The notes under the pieces were generated by a model. It searched no databases. It saw only the letters and a program-made list of their open reading frames with translations, and was not told the origin of the DNA. Positions 1 through 5,905 of a stretch of DNA of 6,287 nucleotides are shown piece after piece. Position 1 is the first letter of the stretch; each line of letters opens with the position of its first letter. Source of the DNA: Lachnospiraceae bacterium UBA4317 (GTDB lineage Bacteria > Bacillota_A > Clostridia > Lachnospirales > Lachnospiraceae); contig DGUF01000032.1 of NCBI GenBank assembly GCA_002394525.1, positions 1-6,287 on the forward strand, written 5' to 3'. The translations under genes and the position numbers were made by a program.

Positions 1-977
1 TGGCCAAAAAGCCCACGATCCCCTACAACAAGATCATCGAGGGGATCAACGCGGGCGAGATCAAAGGCCTGTGGATCCTCTGCACCAATCCCCGCCACAG
101 CTGGACCAACAACGAGACCTTCGCGTCGGCGGCAAAGAAGCTGGAGCTCTTTGTAGTCCAGGATATCTACGACAACATCGAGAGCGCCGAGGACGCCACG
201 GTCTACTTCCCCGTCGTGCCCGGCATCAAGAAGGCGGGCACCTATATCAACCTGGAGCGCCGCATGTCCGCCATGCGCCCGGTCCTGGCCAGAGGGGAAA
301 ACGAGATCTCCGACTACGAGTGCATCCTGGGCGTCGCCAAGGCCCTGGGCATGGGCAGCGCCATCGAGCGCTGGGAGACGCCCGAGCAGTGCTTCAATAT
401 GCTGCGGGACATCTCGCGCGGCAAGCCCTGCGACTTCTCCGGCGTCAAATGGGACGAGCTGGAGAATTCCCACGGCCGCCAGTGGCCCTATCCGGAGGGA
501 CGCGAGGCCGAGTTCGCGGCCGACCAGCGCCGGCTCTATGAGGACGGGATCTTCTACACGGCTGACGGCAGGGCCAACTTCCTCTTTGAGGAGCCCCTTG
601 ACAATCCCTATGTCCAGGACGAGAAATTCCCCCTGGTCTTTAACACCGGCCGCGGCACCGTTGGCCAGTGGCATACCCAGAGCCGCACCAAGGAGGTCAA
701 ATTCGTCGAGGATGTCTCCCTCAAGAAGGCCTACCTCTTCATGAATACCAGGATGGCGGAGGAAAACGACATCCATGAGATGGACCAGGTCCGCGTCTAC
801 TCCGTCAACGGACAGGATGCCGTCTTTTATGTCAAGGTCACGGACAACGTCCCCTATGATCAGCTCTACGCCCCGATCCACTACATCGAGTGCAACAAGC
901 TGACCCCTTCGAGCTACGACAAGTATTCCAGAGAGCCCAACTACAAGGGCGGAACCTGCCGCTTTGAGAAGATCTGA
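1..977 (+). CDS. Molybdopterin oxidoreductase, nitrate reductase-like (NasA/NarB type), C-terminal part; 5' end outside the window
   Basis: The reading frame is open from the first base; the first whole codon is at 3 and the stop TGA is at 975-977, so 324 C-terminal residues are visible. Numbered from that codon, residues 22-90 (GLWILCTNP, then VVQDIY, then FPVVPG, GTYIN and ERR) match the late part of the catalytic domain of the DMSO-reductase superfamily. Residues from about 215 to the end form the molybdopterin-dinucleotide-binding domain, with NTGRGT and QWHT (nt 666-677) followed by RT. The tail, APIHY...SREPNYKG...RFEK, has the layout of NasA/NarB/NapA C-termini. QWHTxxRT is the main reason for choosing a nitrate reductase-like enzyme, reducing nitrate to nitrite at a Mo-bis-MGD site. 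The N-terminal [4Fe-4S] cysteines and the Mo ligand lie outside the window, so the substrate is inferred; another oxyanion or sulfur compound is possible. The Fe-S and FAD genes that follow are likely its electron-donor partners. The ATG at 216 is internal and not the start. Confidence 0.9.
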   Translation, partial: AKKPTIPYNKIIEGINAGEIKGLWILCTNPRHSWTNNETFASAAKKLELFVVQDIYDNIESAEDATVYFPVVPGIKKAGTYINLERRMSAMRPVLARGENEISDYECILGVAKALGMGSAIERWETPEQCFNMLRDISRGKPCDFSGVKWDELENSHGRQWPYPEGREAEFAADQRRLYEDGIFYTADGRANFLFEEPLDNPYVQDEKFPLVFNTGRGTVGQWHTQSRTKEVKFVEDVSLKKAYLFMNTRMAEENDIHEMDQVRVYSVNGQDAVFYVKVTDNVPYDQLYAPIHYIECNKLTPSSYDKYSREPNYKGGTCRFEKI

Positions 978-1003
978 TCATCAGGGCCCGCACCCGGATG
1001 ATC
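976..1003 (+). repeat. Inverted repeat overlapping the stop codon of the Mo subunit gene
   Basis: Arms GATCATC (976-982) and GATGATC (997-1003) are perfect reverse complements around a 14-base loop. The left arm begins inside the TGA stop. No run of T follows, so this is not an intrinsic terminator; an RNA hairpin that protects or processes the mRNA is an inference. Confidence 0.5.
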
Positions 1004-1008
1004 CGTTT

Positions 1009-1040
1009 CCGCAGCTGTCTTTTCGACCTTTCAGCTGCGG
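1009..1040 (+). repeat. 9-bp perfect inverted repeat upstream of the Fe-S protein gene
   Basis: Arms CCGCAGCTG (1009-1017) and CAGCTGCGG (1032-1040) pair perfectly around a 14-base pyrimidine-rich loop. The right arm ends 12 bases before the GGAGG ribosome site of the next gene. No T-run follows, so a terminator is unlikely. Possible roles are an mRNA stability or processing hairpin, or a dyad operator; the sequence does not decide. Confidence 0.6.
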
Positions 1041-1067
1041 GCACCCTATAGAGGAGGCCTGTGATTT

Positions 1068-1499
1068 ATGTATAGAATCAAGATCGACCGCAGCCGCTGC
1101 ATCGGCTGTCTCACCTGCGTGACCGCCTGCGTGGTCAGCCATGAGACCGAGAGCGGCGATGCCAGAAACCGCGTCGTCATCGACAGCGAGACAAAGCCGG
1201 CGCCCATTTTCTGCCGGCACTGCAAGCATCCGGAGTGCACCTACACCTGCATGACCGGTGCCATGAAAAAGGATCCCGTGACCGGCTATGTCACCTACGA
1301 CAAGGACCAGTGCGCGAGCTGCTACATGTGCGTCATGTCCTGCCCCTTCGGTATCCTCAAGCCGGACAGCATCCACTTCCGCGAGATCATGAAGTGCAAT
1401 ATGTGTGTCCACAGAAGCCCGGACGGCAAGACCGCCAATCCCATGTGCGTGGAAAAATGTCCCATGCACGCCATCACCCTGGAGGAAGTGAACGAATAG
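1068..1499 (+). CDS. Four-cluster [4Fe-4S] ferredoxin-like electron-transfer subunit (DmsB/HycB/CooF type)
   Basis: This 143-residue protein carries sixteen cysteines in four sets: 11/14/17/21, 49/52/57/61, 82/85/88/92 and 110/113/127/131. The spacings (CxxCxxCxxxC, CxxCx4CxxxC, CxxCxxCxxxC, CxxC...CxxxC) are the classic layout of the iron-sulfur beta subunits of DMSO-reductase-family enzymes and of HycB/CooF. It should bind four [4Fe-4S] clusters and pass electrons between the FAD protein encoded next and the Mo subunit encoded before. No signal peptide or twin-arginine motif is seen, so it should be cytoplasmic. The ATG at 1068 has GGAGG at 1053-1057, ten bases upstream, a slightly long but workable gap. 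From memory, the order Mo subunit, Fe-S protein, NADH/FAD protein resembles the nitrate reductase cluster of Clostridium perfringens. The family is certain; the partnership is inferred from adjacency. Confidence 0.9.
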   Translation: MYRIKIDRSRCIGCLTCVTACVVSHETESGDARNRVVIDSETKPAPIFCRHCKHPECTYTCMTGAMKKDPVTGYVTYDKDQCASCYMCVMSCPFGILKPDSIHFREIMKCNMCVHRSPDGKTANPMCVEKCPMHAITLEEVNE

Positions 1500-1574
1500 C
1501 CGTGCGCGGCTCGTCCACTTCACCGGGACCAATACATATTCATTCCACTGATCAGAAAAGGAGCAAAGGAATAT

Positions 1575-2813
1575 ATGAAAAAATATGTGGTCATCGGATC
1601 CTCCGCGGCTGGCGTCAACGGGATCCGGGAACTTCGAAAATATGACAAGGAAGCGGAGATCGTCCTGATCTCCAAGGACAAGGACATCTATTCGCGCTGC
1701 ATTCTGCACGAATACCTGGCCGGCAAGCGCAGCCTGGACCGCCTGCGCTTTGTCGAAAAGGACTTTGAGACCCTCTACCGGATCACCTGGAAAAAGGGCG
1801 TCGAGGCCACGGGCCTGGACAGGGCCGCGAAGGAGGTCATCCTGGACGACGGGACCAGGGAGAGTTACGACAAGCTCCTGATCGCGACCGGGTCCCACAC
1901 CTTCTTTCCGCCCATCAAAAATATGGCCGGGTCGCCCAATATGATCGGCTTCCGCAACATCGACGACATCGAGGTCCTCAAGGAGGTCGCAAAGACCAAA
2001 AAGAACATTGTCGTCCTGGGCTCCGGCCTGGTCGGCATCGACTGCGCCACCGGCTTCCTGGAGCTGGGCGTCAAGGTCACCCTCTGTGACTTTGCCGGCT
2101 GGCTCCTCAACAAGCAGCTGGACCCCGAGGCCGCGCAGGCCTATATCGACGCCTTCAACGCCCGGGGCGTAGACCAGCACTACGGCGTCGGCGTCAACGA
2201 AGTGCAGATCAATGACGACCACGAGATCACAGCGGTCGTCCTCAGCGACGGCACCGTGATCCCCTGCGACTTCTTTGTCGTCACCGCGGGCGTCCGGTCC
2301 AACGTCGAATTCCTTCAGGACTCCGGCCTGGAGCTCTCCAGGACCGGTCTGGTCTACGACGCCTCCGGCCGCACCAACGACCCCGATATCTACGGGGCCG
2401 GCGACGTCTCGGGCCTCTCGCCCATCTGGCCCGTCGCCGTCAAGGAGGGCATGATCGCGGCCGCCAACATGGCCGGCGTCCCCGAAAAGATGACGGACTT
2501 CTTTGCCAGTAAGTCCACCATGCGCTTCCTGGACATCTCGACCATGTCCCTGGGCAACGTCAACCCCGACCCTGAAGACAAGTCCATCAAGGTCGAGACA
2601 TACCGCAGGGGCGACGTCTACAAAAAGATCGTCCACCAGGACGGAAAGATCATCGGAGCCCTTCTCCAGGGCGACCTGGCCTACGGCGGCGTCCTCCAGC
2701 AGATGATCGCCCGCCAGATCGACGTCCGGAAGGTGAAGAAGCCCCTCTTTGACATCGACTACTCAGACTTCTTCCACATCCGGGACAATACTTATGAGTT
2801 CTATTACGACTGA
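1575..2813 (+). CDS. FAD-dependent NADH oxidoreductase (pyridine nucleotide-disulfide oxidoreductase family), likely electron donor to the Mo enzyme
   Basis: A 412-residue two-dinucleotide-fold flavoprotein. Residues 4-16 (YVVIGSSAAGVNG) form the N-terminal FAD fold, IATG (103-106) is the inner FAD motif, VVLGSGLVGID (146-156) is the second GxGxxG fold that binds NAD(P)H, and YGAGDV (273-278) closes the FAD site. The C-terminal part (about 315-412) fits the dimerisation domain. It resembles the flavin module of NirB and rubredoxin/NADH oxidase-like reductases. Cys42, in YSRCIL, lies where NADH oxidases and CoA-disulfide reductases keep their redox-active cysteine, but the surrounding motif differs. 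The likely job is taking electrons from NADH and giving them to the neighbouring four-cluster Fe-S protein. The start is supported by AAAGGA four bases upstream (1565-1570) and a second AGGAG at 1559-1563. The 75 bases before it show no clear promoter. Confidence 0.88.
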   Translation: MKKYVVIGSSAAGVNGIRELRKYDKEAEIVLISKDKDIYSRCILHEYLAGKRSLDRLRFVEKDFETLYRITWKKGVEATGLDRAAKEVILDDGTRESYDKLLIATGSHTFFPPIKNMAGSPNMIGFRNIDDIEVLKEVAKTKKNIVVLGSGLVGIDCATGFLELGVKVTLCDFAGWLLNKQLDPEAAQAYIDAFNARGVDQHYGVGVNEVQINDDHEITAVVLSDGTVIPCDFFVVTAGVRSNVEFLQDSGLELSRTGLVYDASGRTNDPDIYGAGDVSGLSPIWPVAVKEGMIAAANMAGVPEKMTDFFASKSTMRFLDISTMSLGNVNPDPEDKSIKVETYRRGDVYKKIVHQDGKIIGALLQGDLAYGGVLQQMIARQIDVRKVKKPLFDIDYSDFFHIRDNTYEFYYD

Positions 2814-2851
2814 GAGCTGTTAGCCATTAGCTGTTAGCTATTAGCTCAAAA
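2814..2851 (+). repeat. Heptamer tandem repeat, four RTTAGCY units plus CAAAA, imperfect palindrome
   Basis: Directly after the stop codon come GAGCT and then four 7-base units: GTTAGCC (2819), ATTAGCT (2826), GTTAGCT (2833) and ATTAGCT (2840), followed by CAAAA. The 34 bases 2814-2847 also fold back imperfectly: GAGCT pairs with AGCTC, and TAGC with GCTA after one mismatch. The AT-rich composition contrasts with the flanking genes. A two-unit version with the same CAAAA tail lies after the next gene (3823-3845). Confidence 0.75.
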
Positions 2852-2869
2852 TCCACACTGGAGGGAAGT

Positions 2870-3817
2870 ATGGAAAGACTGGAAAGAATACCGGTACCTG
2901 TCATCGCGACATTTCTCAGCCTTCTGACCCTGGGAAATGTCTACGGAGGCCTGGGCTTTGTCTGGCTCCGCTATCTGATCATGGCCTGCGGGACCATTTT
3001 TATGATCTGCTATATCCTCAAGATCGTCATGTTCTTCGGGACCTTTAAAAAGGAATATGACCAGACCATCCCGTCCAGCCTCTACGGGGCCTTCAGCATG
3101 GTACTGATGGTCCTGGGAAGCTTCTATCTGGAGATGGGCCTGGGCTTTGGCAGGATCATCTGGCTCATCGCGGTGGGCATCCACTGCGTCCACATTGTTG
3201 TATTTACGATCAGGCACACTTTCGGAAATGTCCTGACCAAAAAGGATTTCATCAACATGATGCCCAGCTGGTTCGTGACCTACAACGGATGGATGGTCGC
3301 CTGCGTCACCGGGGGCAAGATGAACGCGGCCCCCATCCTCAAGGTGATCACCATCTACGGCTGCATCATCTATCTGATCCTGTTGCCCTTCATGCTCTGG
3401 CGCCTGATGAAGGTCGAGATCAGGGACGCGGCCTATCACACCATGGCTGTCCTGCTGGCGCCCTGCAGCCTCTGCGTGGTCAGCCTGATCAACGTCTACG
3501 GCACGCCCAATCCCGCCCTGCTCACGCTCATGTACTGCTGCGTGCTGGCCTCCCTGGCCTTTATCATCATCAAGCTCCCGGACTTCTTCTCCTTTAAGTT
3601 CTATCCGGGATACGCGGGGCTCACCTTCCCCATGGCCATCGGCGTCGTCGCCAGCCAGAAGATGGCGGGCTGGCTGAATGATGTGGCGGGCAATGCGGCC
3701 CTGGGCAATGCCGTGACCCAGCTGGTCGGCCTGCAGATCTTCCTGACCACCATTCTGGTCGGATATGTCATGCTCATGTTCTGCAGGATGCTCCTGAGGA
3801 AAAAGGACAGGGGTTAA
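2870..3817 (+). CDS. TDT-family (TehA/SLAC1/Ssu1-like) membrane anion channel or transporter
   Basis: A 315-residue, strongly hydrophobic protein with about ten predicted membrane helices, near residues 10-30, 32-57, 70-90, 93-115, 132-147, 155-178, 190-208, 216-236, 246-263 and 285-307, and a basic C-terminus (RKKDRG). The landmarks PSWFVTYNGW (132-141), LLPFMLWRL (171-179), APCSL...PNPALL and YPGYAGLTFPM (245-255) are typical of the tellurite-resistance/dicarboxylate transporter family in Bacillota. Phe253 in LTFPM appears to match the phenylalanine that gates the pore in TehA and plant SLAC1; this is an alignment by eye. The family includes nitrate/chloride channels (SLAC1) and the yeast sulfite exporter Ssu1. 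Lying between a nitrate reductase-like module and asrABC, it probably moves nitrite, nitrate or sulfite; the direction and ion are inferred. GGAGG at 2860-2864 lies five bases before the ATG. Related heptamer repeats flank the gene. Confidence 0.83.
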   Translation: MERLERIPVPVIATFLSLLTLGNVYGGLGFVWLRYLIMACGTIFMICYILKIVMFFGTFKKEYDQTIPSSLYGAFSMVLMVLGSFYLEMGLGFGRIIWLIAVGIHCVHIVVFTIRHTFGNVLTKKDFINMMPSWFVTYNGWMVACVTGGKMNAAPILKVITIYGCIIYLILLPFMLWRLMKVEIRDAAYHTMAVLLAPCSLCVVSLINVYGTPNPALLTLMYCCVLASLAFIIIKLPDFFSFKFYPGYAGLTFPMAIGVVASQKMAGWLNDVAGNAALGNAVTQLVGLQIFLTTILVGYVMLMFCRMLLRKKDRG

Positions 3818-3822
3818 GTGGC

Positions 3823-3845
3823 AGCTGTTAGTTATTAGCTCAAAA
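3823..3845 (+). repeat. Second copy of the heptamer repeat (two units plus CAAAA)
   Basis: AGCT is followed by GTTAGTT (3827-3833), ATTAGCT (3834-3840) and CAAAA (3841-3845). The last twelve bases, ATTAGCTCAAAA, are identical to those at 2840-2851. This copy has two units where the upstream one has four, as expected from slippage. Together the two copies enclose the TDT gene. Confidence 0.7.
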
Positions 3846-3855
3846 CAAGCAAAAT

Positions 3856-3860
3856 GGAGG
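3856..3860 (+). promoter_or_regulatory. Ribosome binding site that decides the asrA start
   Basis: GGAGG lies eight bases before the GTG at 3869. The upstream in-frame ATG at 3854 overlaps this site and has no site of its own, so GTG 3869 is the better start. Confidence 0.75.
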
Positions 3861-3868
3861 TACTGCAA

Positions 3869-4900
3869 GTGGGTTATATTTTATCAAAAGAGGGCTTTGA
3901 CCGGGTCCTGGCCGAGCTTGGCAAAAAGTACAGGCTCTATGCACCCGTGCGCAAGGTCGGCGAGGGGAGATTCACCGATACGGATGTCGTCCGCTACGAC
4001 TTCGTCACTTCCGTCGATGAGATGGAGCTGGATCAGAAGTCGGATTATGCCTTTAAAGAGATCCTGACACCGCTCTCCGAGACGCTCTTTTTCTTCACGG
4101 AGAACGAGGTCAAGACGGCGGACAGGGATGCGCGCGAGGCTCTGGTCTTCCTCAAGAGCTGCGATATGCACGCAGTCAGACGCCTGGACCAGATCTATCT
4201 GGACAACAAGTTCGCGGATCCTTTTTATAAGGAGATCCGGGACCGCGTCCACTTCGTCCTTCTGGGATGTTCCAAATCCGGCGCGGACTGCTTCTGCGTC
4301 GACATGGGCACCAACCGCACAACGGAAGGCTATTTCTTCTCTCTGGACAGGACGGAGGAGGGCTTTGCCTGCAAGGTCCTGGAGAGCTCCCTGGAGGGGA
4401 TCTTCGCGGCAAACGGCACGCAGAAGGCGGATGTCGAGCCCGCATATGTGACGGAGAACATGACCCGGGTCACGATCCCCGATGAGATCCCCAACAGCAT
4501 TTACAAAAACCCCGTCTGGGACGAGTACAGCTCCCGCTGCATCGGCTGCGGACGCTGCAACTTCGCATGTCCGACCTGCACCTGCTACACCATGCAGGAT
4601 GTCTTTTACACGGACAACGGCAAGGTCGGTGAACGCCGCAGGGTCGGCGCCTCCTGTATGGTCGACGGCTATACCAATGTGGCCGGCGGCGGCCAGTACA
4701 GGCGGACCAAGGGCGAGCGCATGCGCTTCAAGGTCCTGCACAAGATCTATGATTTCAAGAAACGCTTCGGCTATCAGATGTGCGTCGGCTGCGGGCGCTG
4801 CGACGCGATCTGTCCCGAGTACATTTCCTTCTCCGCCTGCATCAATAAGGTCAACAGGGCCGTGCAGGAAGAGGCGGCAGCAGCAAAGGAGGTGAAGTGA
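3869..4900 (+). CDS. asrA: Anaerobic sulfite reductase subunit A (Fe-S electron-transfer subunit)
   Basis: AsrA is the iron-sulfur subunit of the NADH-dependent cytoplasmic sulfite reductase AsrABC; it carries electrons from AsrB to the siroheme subunit AsrC. Translated from GTG the protein has 343 residues, close to known AsrA. The C-terminal third holds two ferredoxin motifs: Cys224/227/230/234 (RCIGCGRCNFACP), extended by CTC at 237-239, and Cys305/308/311/315 (MCVGCGRCDAICP). Other family landmarks are SCDMHAVRRLD around Cys98, CFCVDMGTN around Cys141-143, GERRR, ASCMV and KGERMRFK...LHKIYD. The N-terminal half, with KYRLYAP and GRFTDTD, also matches. The start was moved from ATG 3854 to GTG 3869 because the ribosome site GGAGG sits between them. 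The stop TGA shares its last base with the asrB start, so the two genes are probably translationally coupled. Confidence 0.94.
   Translation: MGYILSKEGFDRVLAELGKKYRLYAPVRKVGEGRFTDTDVVRYDFVTSVDEMELDQKSDYAFKEILTPLSETLFFFTENEVKTADRDAREALVFLKSCDMHAVRRLDQIYLDNKFADPFYKEIRDRVHFVLLGCSKSGADCFCVDMGTNRTTEGYFFSLDRTEEGFACKVLESSLEGIFAANGTQKADVEPAYVTENMTRVTIPDEIPNSIYKNPVWDEYSSRCIGCGRCNFACPTCTCYTMQDVFYTDNGKVGERRRVGASCMVDGYTNVAGGGQYRRTKGERMRFKVLHKIYDFKKRFGYQMCVGCGRCDAICPEYISFSACINKVNRAVQEEAAAAKEVK
4885..4895 (+). promoter_or_regulatory. Very strong ribosome binding site for asrB, inside the asrA 3' end
   Basis: AAAGGAGGTGA is close to the full complement of the 16S rRNA 3' tail. It ends the GGAGG core seven bases before ATG 4900. 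The alternative GTG at 4897 would be only four bases away, so ATG is preferred. Confidence 0.75.
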
Positions 4901-5721
4901 TGGCAGCTCTGGCAAATGTGTCCATGAACATGCAGGACAATCCCTACGTGCCTTTCCCCTCCAGGATCCTGGAAGTCATCCGGCACACCCAGAAGGAATA
5001 CACCTTCCGCATGGAATTTACCGGCGATGTAAAGCCCGGTCAGTTTTTTGAGGTCTCCGTGCCCAAATACGGCGAGGCTCCGATCTCGGTCAGCGGCATC
5101 GGGGACAACTTCGTAGATCTGACCATCCGCAAAGTCGGAAAGGTCACCAGTGAGGTCTTTGAAAAATACGAGGGCCAGAGCCTGCTCATGCGCGGCCCCT
5201 ACGGCAATGGCTTTGATGTCTCCCTCTATGAGGACGGAGAGGTGATCGTGGTCGCAGGAGGCACGGGCGTATCCCCGGTCCGCGGCGTCATCGAGGCCCT
5301 GTCCCTGACAAAGGACGCCAAAGACAAGCATGTCATCGTCGGCTTCAAGAGTCCCGACGACATGCTCTTCAGGGCCGACCTCAAGAACTGGGCGGACAGG
5401 CTGGACCTGATCCTGACGGTCGACGGCGCTCCCGATGGATATGAGGGCAACATCGGCCTGGTCACCAAATTTATTCCCGATGTTCCCGTCCGCGACGTCG
5501 CGAAGGCGCAGGCTGTCGTCGTCGGTCCCCCGCCCATGATGCGATTCTCCGTGATGGGCCTTCTCCAGAAGGGCTTTAAGGAGGAGAATATCTGGGTCTC
5601 CCAGGAGCGCAAGATGTGCTGCGGCCTGGGCAAGTGCGGACACTGCCGCGTCGGCGAAAAATATATCTGCCTGGACGGCCCGGTCTTCAACTACACCGTC
5701 AGCAAGGATATGATCGATTAA
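4900..5721 (+). CDS. asrB: Anaerobic sulfite reductase subunit B (FAD/NADH-binding, ferredoxin reductase-like)
   Basis: AsrB oxidises NADH through FAD and a [2Fe-2S] cluster and passes electrons to AsrA. The 273-residue protein follows the PyrK/ferredoxin-reductase plan. A flavin-binding barrel contains GQFFEVSVP and APISVSGIGD (60-69), followed by LTIRKVGKVT and RGPYGNGF. The NADH-binding fold starts with VVAGGTGVSPVRG (117-129), and VVVGPPPMM lies further on. The C-terminal cluster motif uses Cys241, Cys246, Cys249 and Cys257 (CGLGKCGHC...C), with an extra Cys at 240. The ending CLDGPVFNY is an AsrB hallmark. TGA of asrA and ATG of asrB overlap by one base (TGATG), and a strong ribosome site precedes them. 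GTG 4897 would add one residue and is less likely. Confidence 0.95.
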   Translation: MAALANVSMNMQDNPYVPFPSRILEVIRHTQKEYTFRMEFTGDVKPGQFFEVSVPKYGEAPISVSGIGDNFVDLTIRKVGKVTSEVFEKYEGQSLLMRGPYGNGFDVSLYEDGEVIVVAGGTGVSPVRGVIEALSLTKDAKDKHVIVGFKSPDDMLFRADLKNWADRLDLILTVDGAPDGYEGNIGLVTKFIPDVPVRDVAKAQAVVVGPPPMMRFSVMGLLQKGFKEENIWVSQERKMCCGLGKCGHCRVGEKYICLDGPVFNYTVSKDMID

Positions 5722-5761
5722 ATGCCGCCATGCCTGCGGACCGGTCAGCCCGGGTTTTTCT

Positions 5762-5780
5762 GCGGCCCCCGGAAGAGAGG
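5762..5780 (+). repeat. Direct repeat copy 1 in the asrB-asrC gap
   Basis: This 19-base element matches 5823-5841 at 16 positions, and both copies are preceded by TTTTTC. It overlaps a GC hairpin with arms 5763-5768 and 5779-5784. Confidence 0.5.
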
Positions 5781-5822
5781 GCCGGAGCCGGCTTTGACGG
5801 GAACCTGGCTGCAGTCTTTTTC

Positions 5823-5841
5823 GCCGCCCCCGGAAAGGAGG
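5823..5841 (+). repeat. Direct repeat copy 2 in the asrB-asrC gap
   Basis: This is the partner of 5762-5780, offset by 61 bases. It ends in AAAGGAGG, a ribosome-site-like sequence with no nearby start codon, which would be partly masked if the local stem forms. Confidence 0.5.
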
Positions 5842-5892
5842 CGCCCCGAGACAGACACAGATCAGGTTCAAACCGCGCAGGCAGTCTGACAT

Positions 5893-5897
5893 GGAGG
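5893..5897 (+). promoter_or_regulatory. Ribosome binding site of asrC
   Basis: GGAGG lies eight bases before ATG 5906. An in-frame ATG at 5891 overlaps it and an ATG at 5912 is further off, so 5906 is the preferred start. Confidence 0.7.
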
Positions 5898-5905
5898 AAA
5901 TACAT

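Larger units (their letters stand above)
5722..5905 (+). other. 184-base asrB-asrC leader with direct repeat and possible hairpins
   Basis: No gene is seen here. Two copies of a 19-base element (5762-5780 and 5823-5841, 16 of 19 identical) each follow TTTTTC and share the core CCCCCGGAA. The first can form a 6-bp stem CGGCCC/GGGCCG (5763-5768 with 5779-5784). The second can form an interrupted stem (5825-5831 with 5837-5843) around GGAAA. The second copy contains AAAGGAGG (5834-5841) with no start codon at a usable distance. A weak 4-bp stem (5741-5753) lies just before TTTTT (5755-5759). A regulatory leader setting asrC output is possible but not shown. Confidence 0.45.

Noticed and set aside
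71..541. 156-residue + strand open frame near the left edge
   Set aside because: It overlaps the Mo-subunit frame, which shows clear conserved motifs throughout. This one is Arg/Gly-rich noise in another frame.
1500..1574. Promoter for the FAD gene in the 75-base gap
   Set aside because: AT-rich stretches such as TACATATT occur, but I see no -35/-10 pair at normal spacing.
981..2636. 551-residue open frame on the minus strand
   Set aside because: It is in exact codon register with the Fe-S and FAD genes on the + strand. It stays open because TTA, CTA and TCA codons are avoided in these G/C-ending genes. It shows no recognisable domain and has low-complexity Asp/Val/Gly/Ala content.
2814..2847. 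Palindromic heptamer array as a terminator
   Set aside because: The stem is imperfect and AT-rich, and it is followed by CAAAATCC, not a T-run.
2819..3840. CRISPR-like repeats
   Set aside because: The units are 7 bases and directly tandem, without spacers, and only two short clusters exist.
2846..3868. 340-residue minus-strand open frame opposite the TDT gene
   Set aside because: It is codon-register antisense of a gene with clear transmembrane pattern and family motifs. The His/Asp/Gln-rich product is the expected mirror of hydrophobic codons.
3884..4915. 343-residue minus-strand open frame opposite asrA
   Set aside because: It is codon-register shadow of asrA, with no motifs.
5741..5759. 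Stem followed by TTTTT after asrB, a possible intrinsic terminator
   Set aside because: The stem is only 4 bp (CCGG with CCGG) with a mismatch before the T-run, and asrC follows as part of the same enzyme. At most it is a weak attenuator.
4774..5892. 372-residue minus-strand open frame opposite asrB
   Set aside because: It is codon-register shadow of asrB running into the leader, with no family resemblance.
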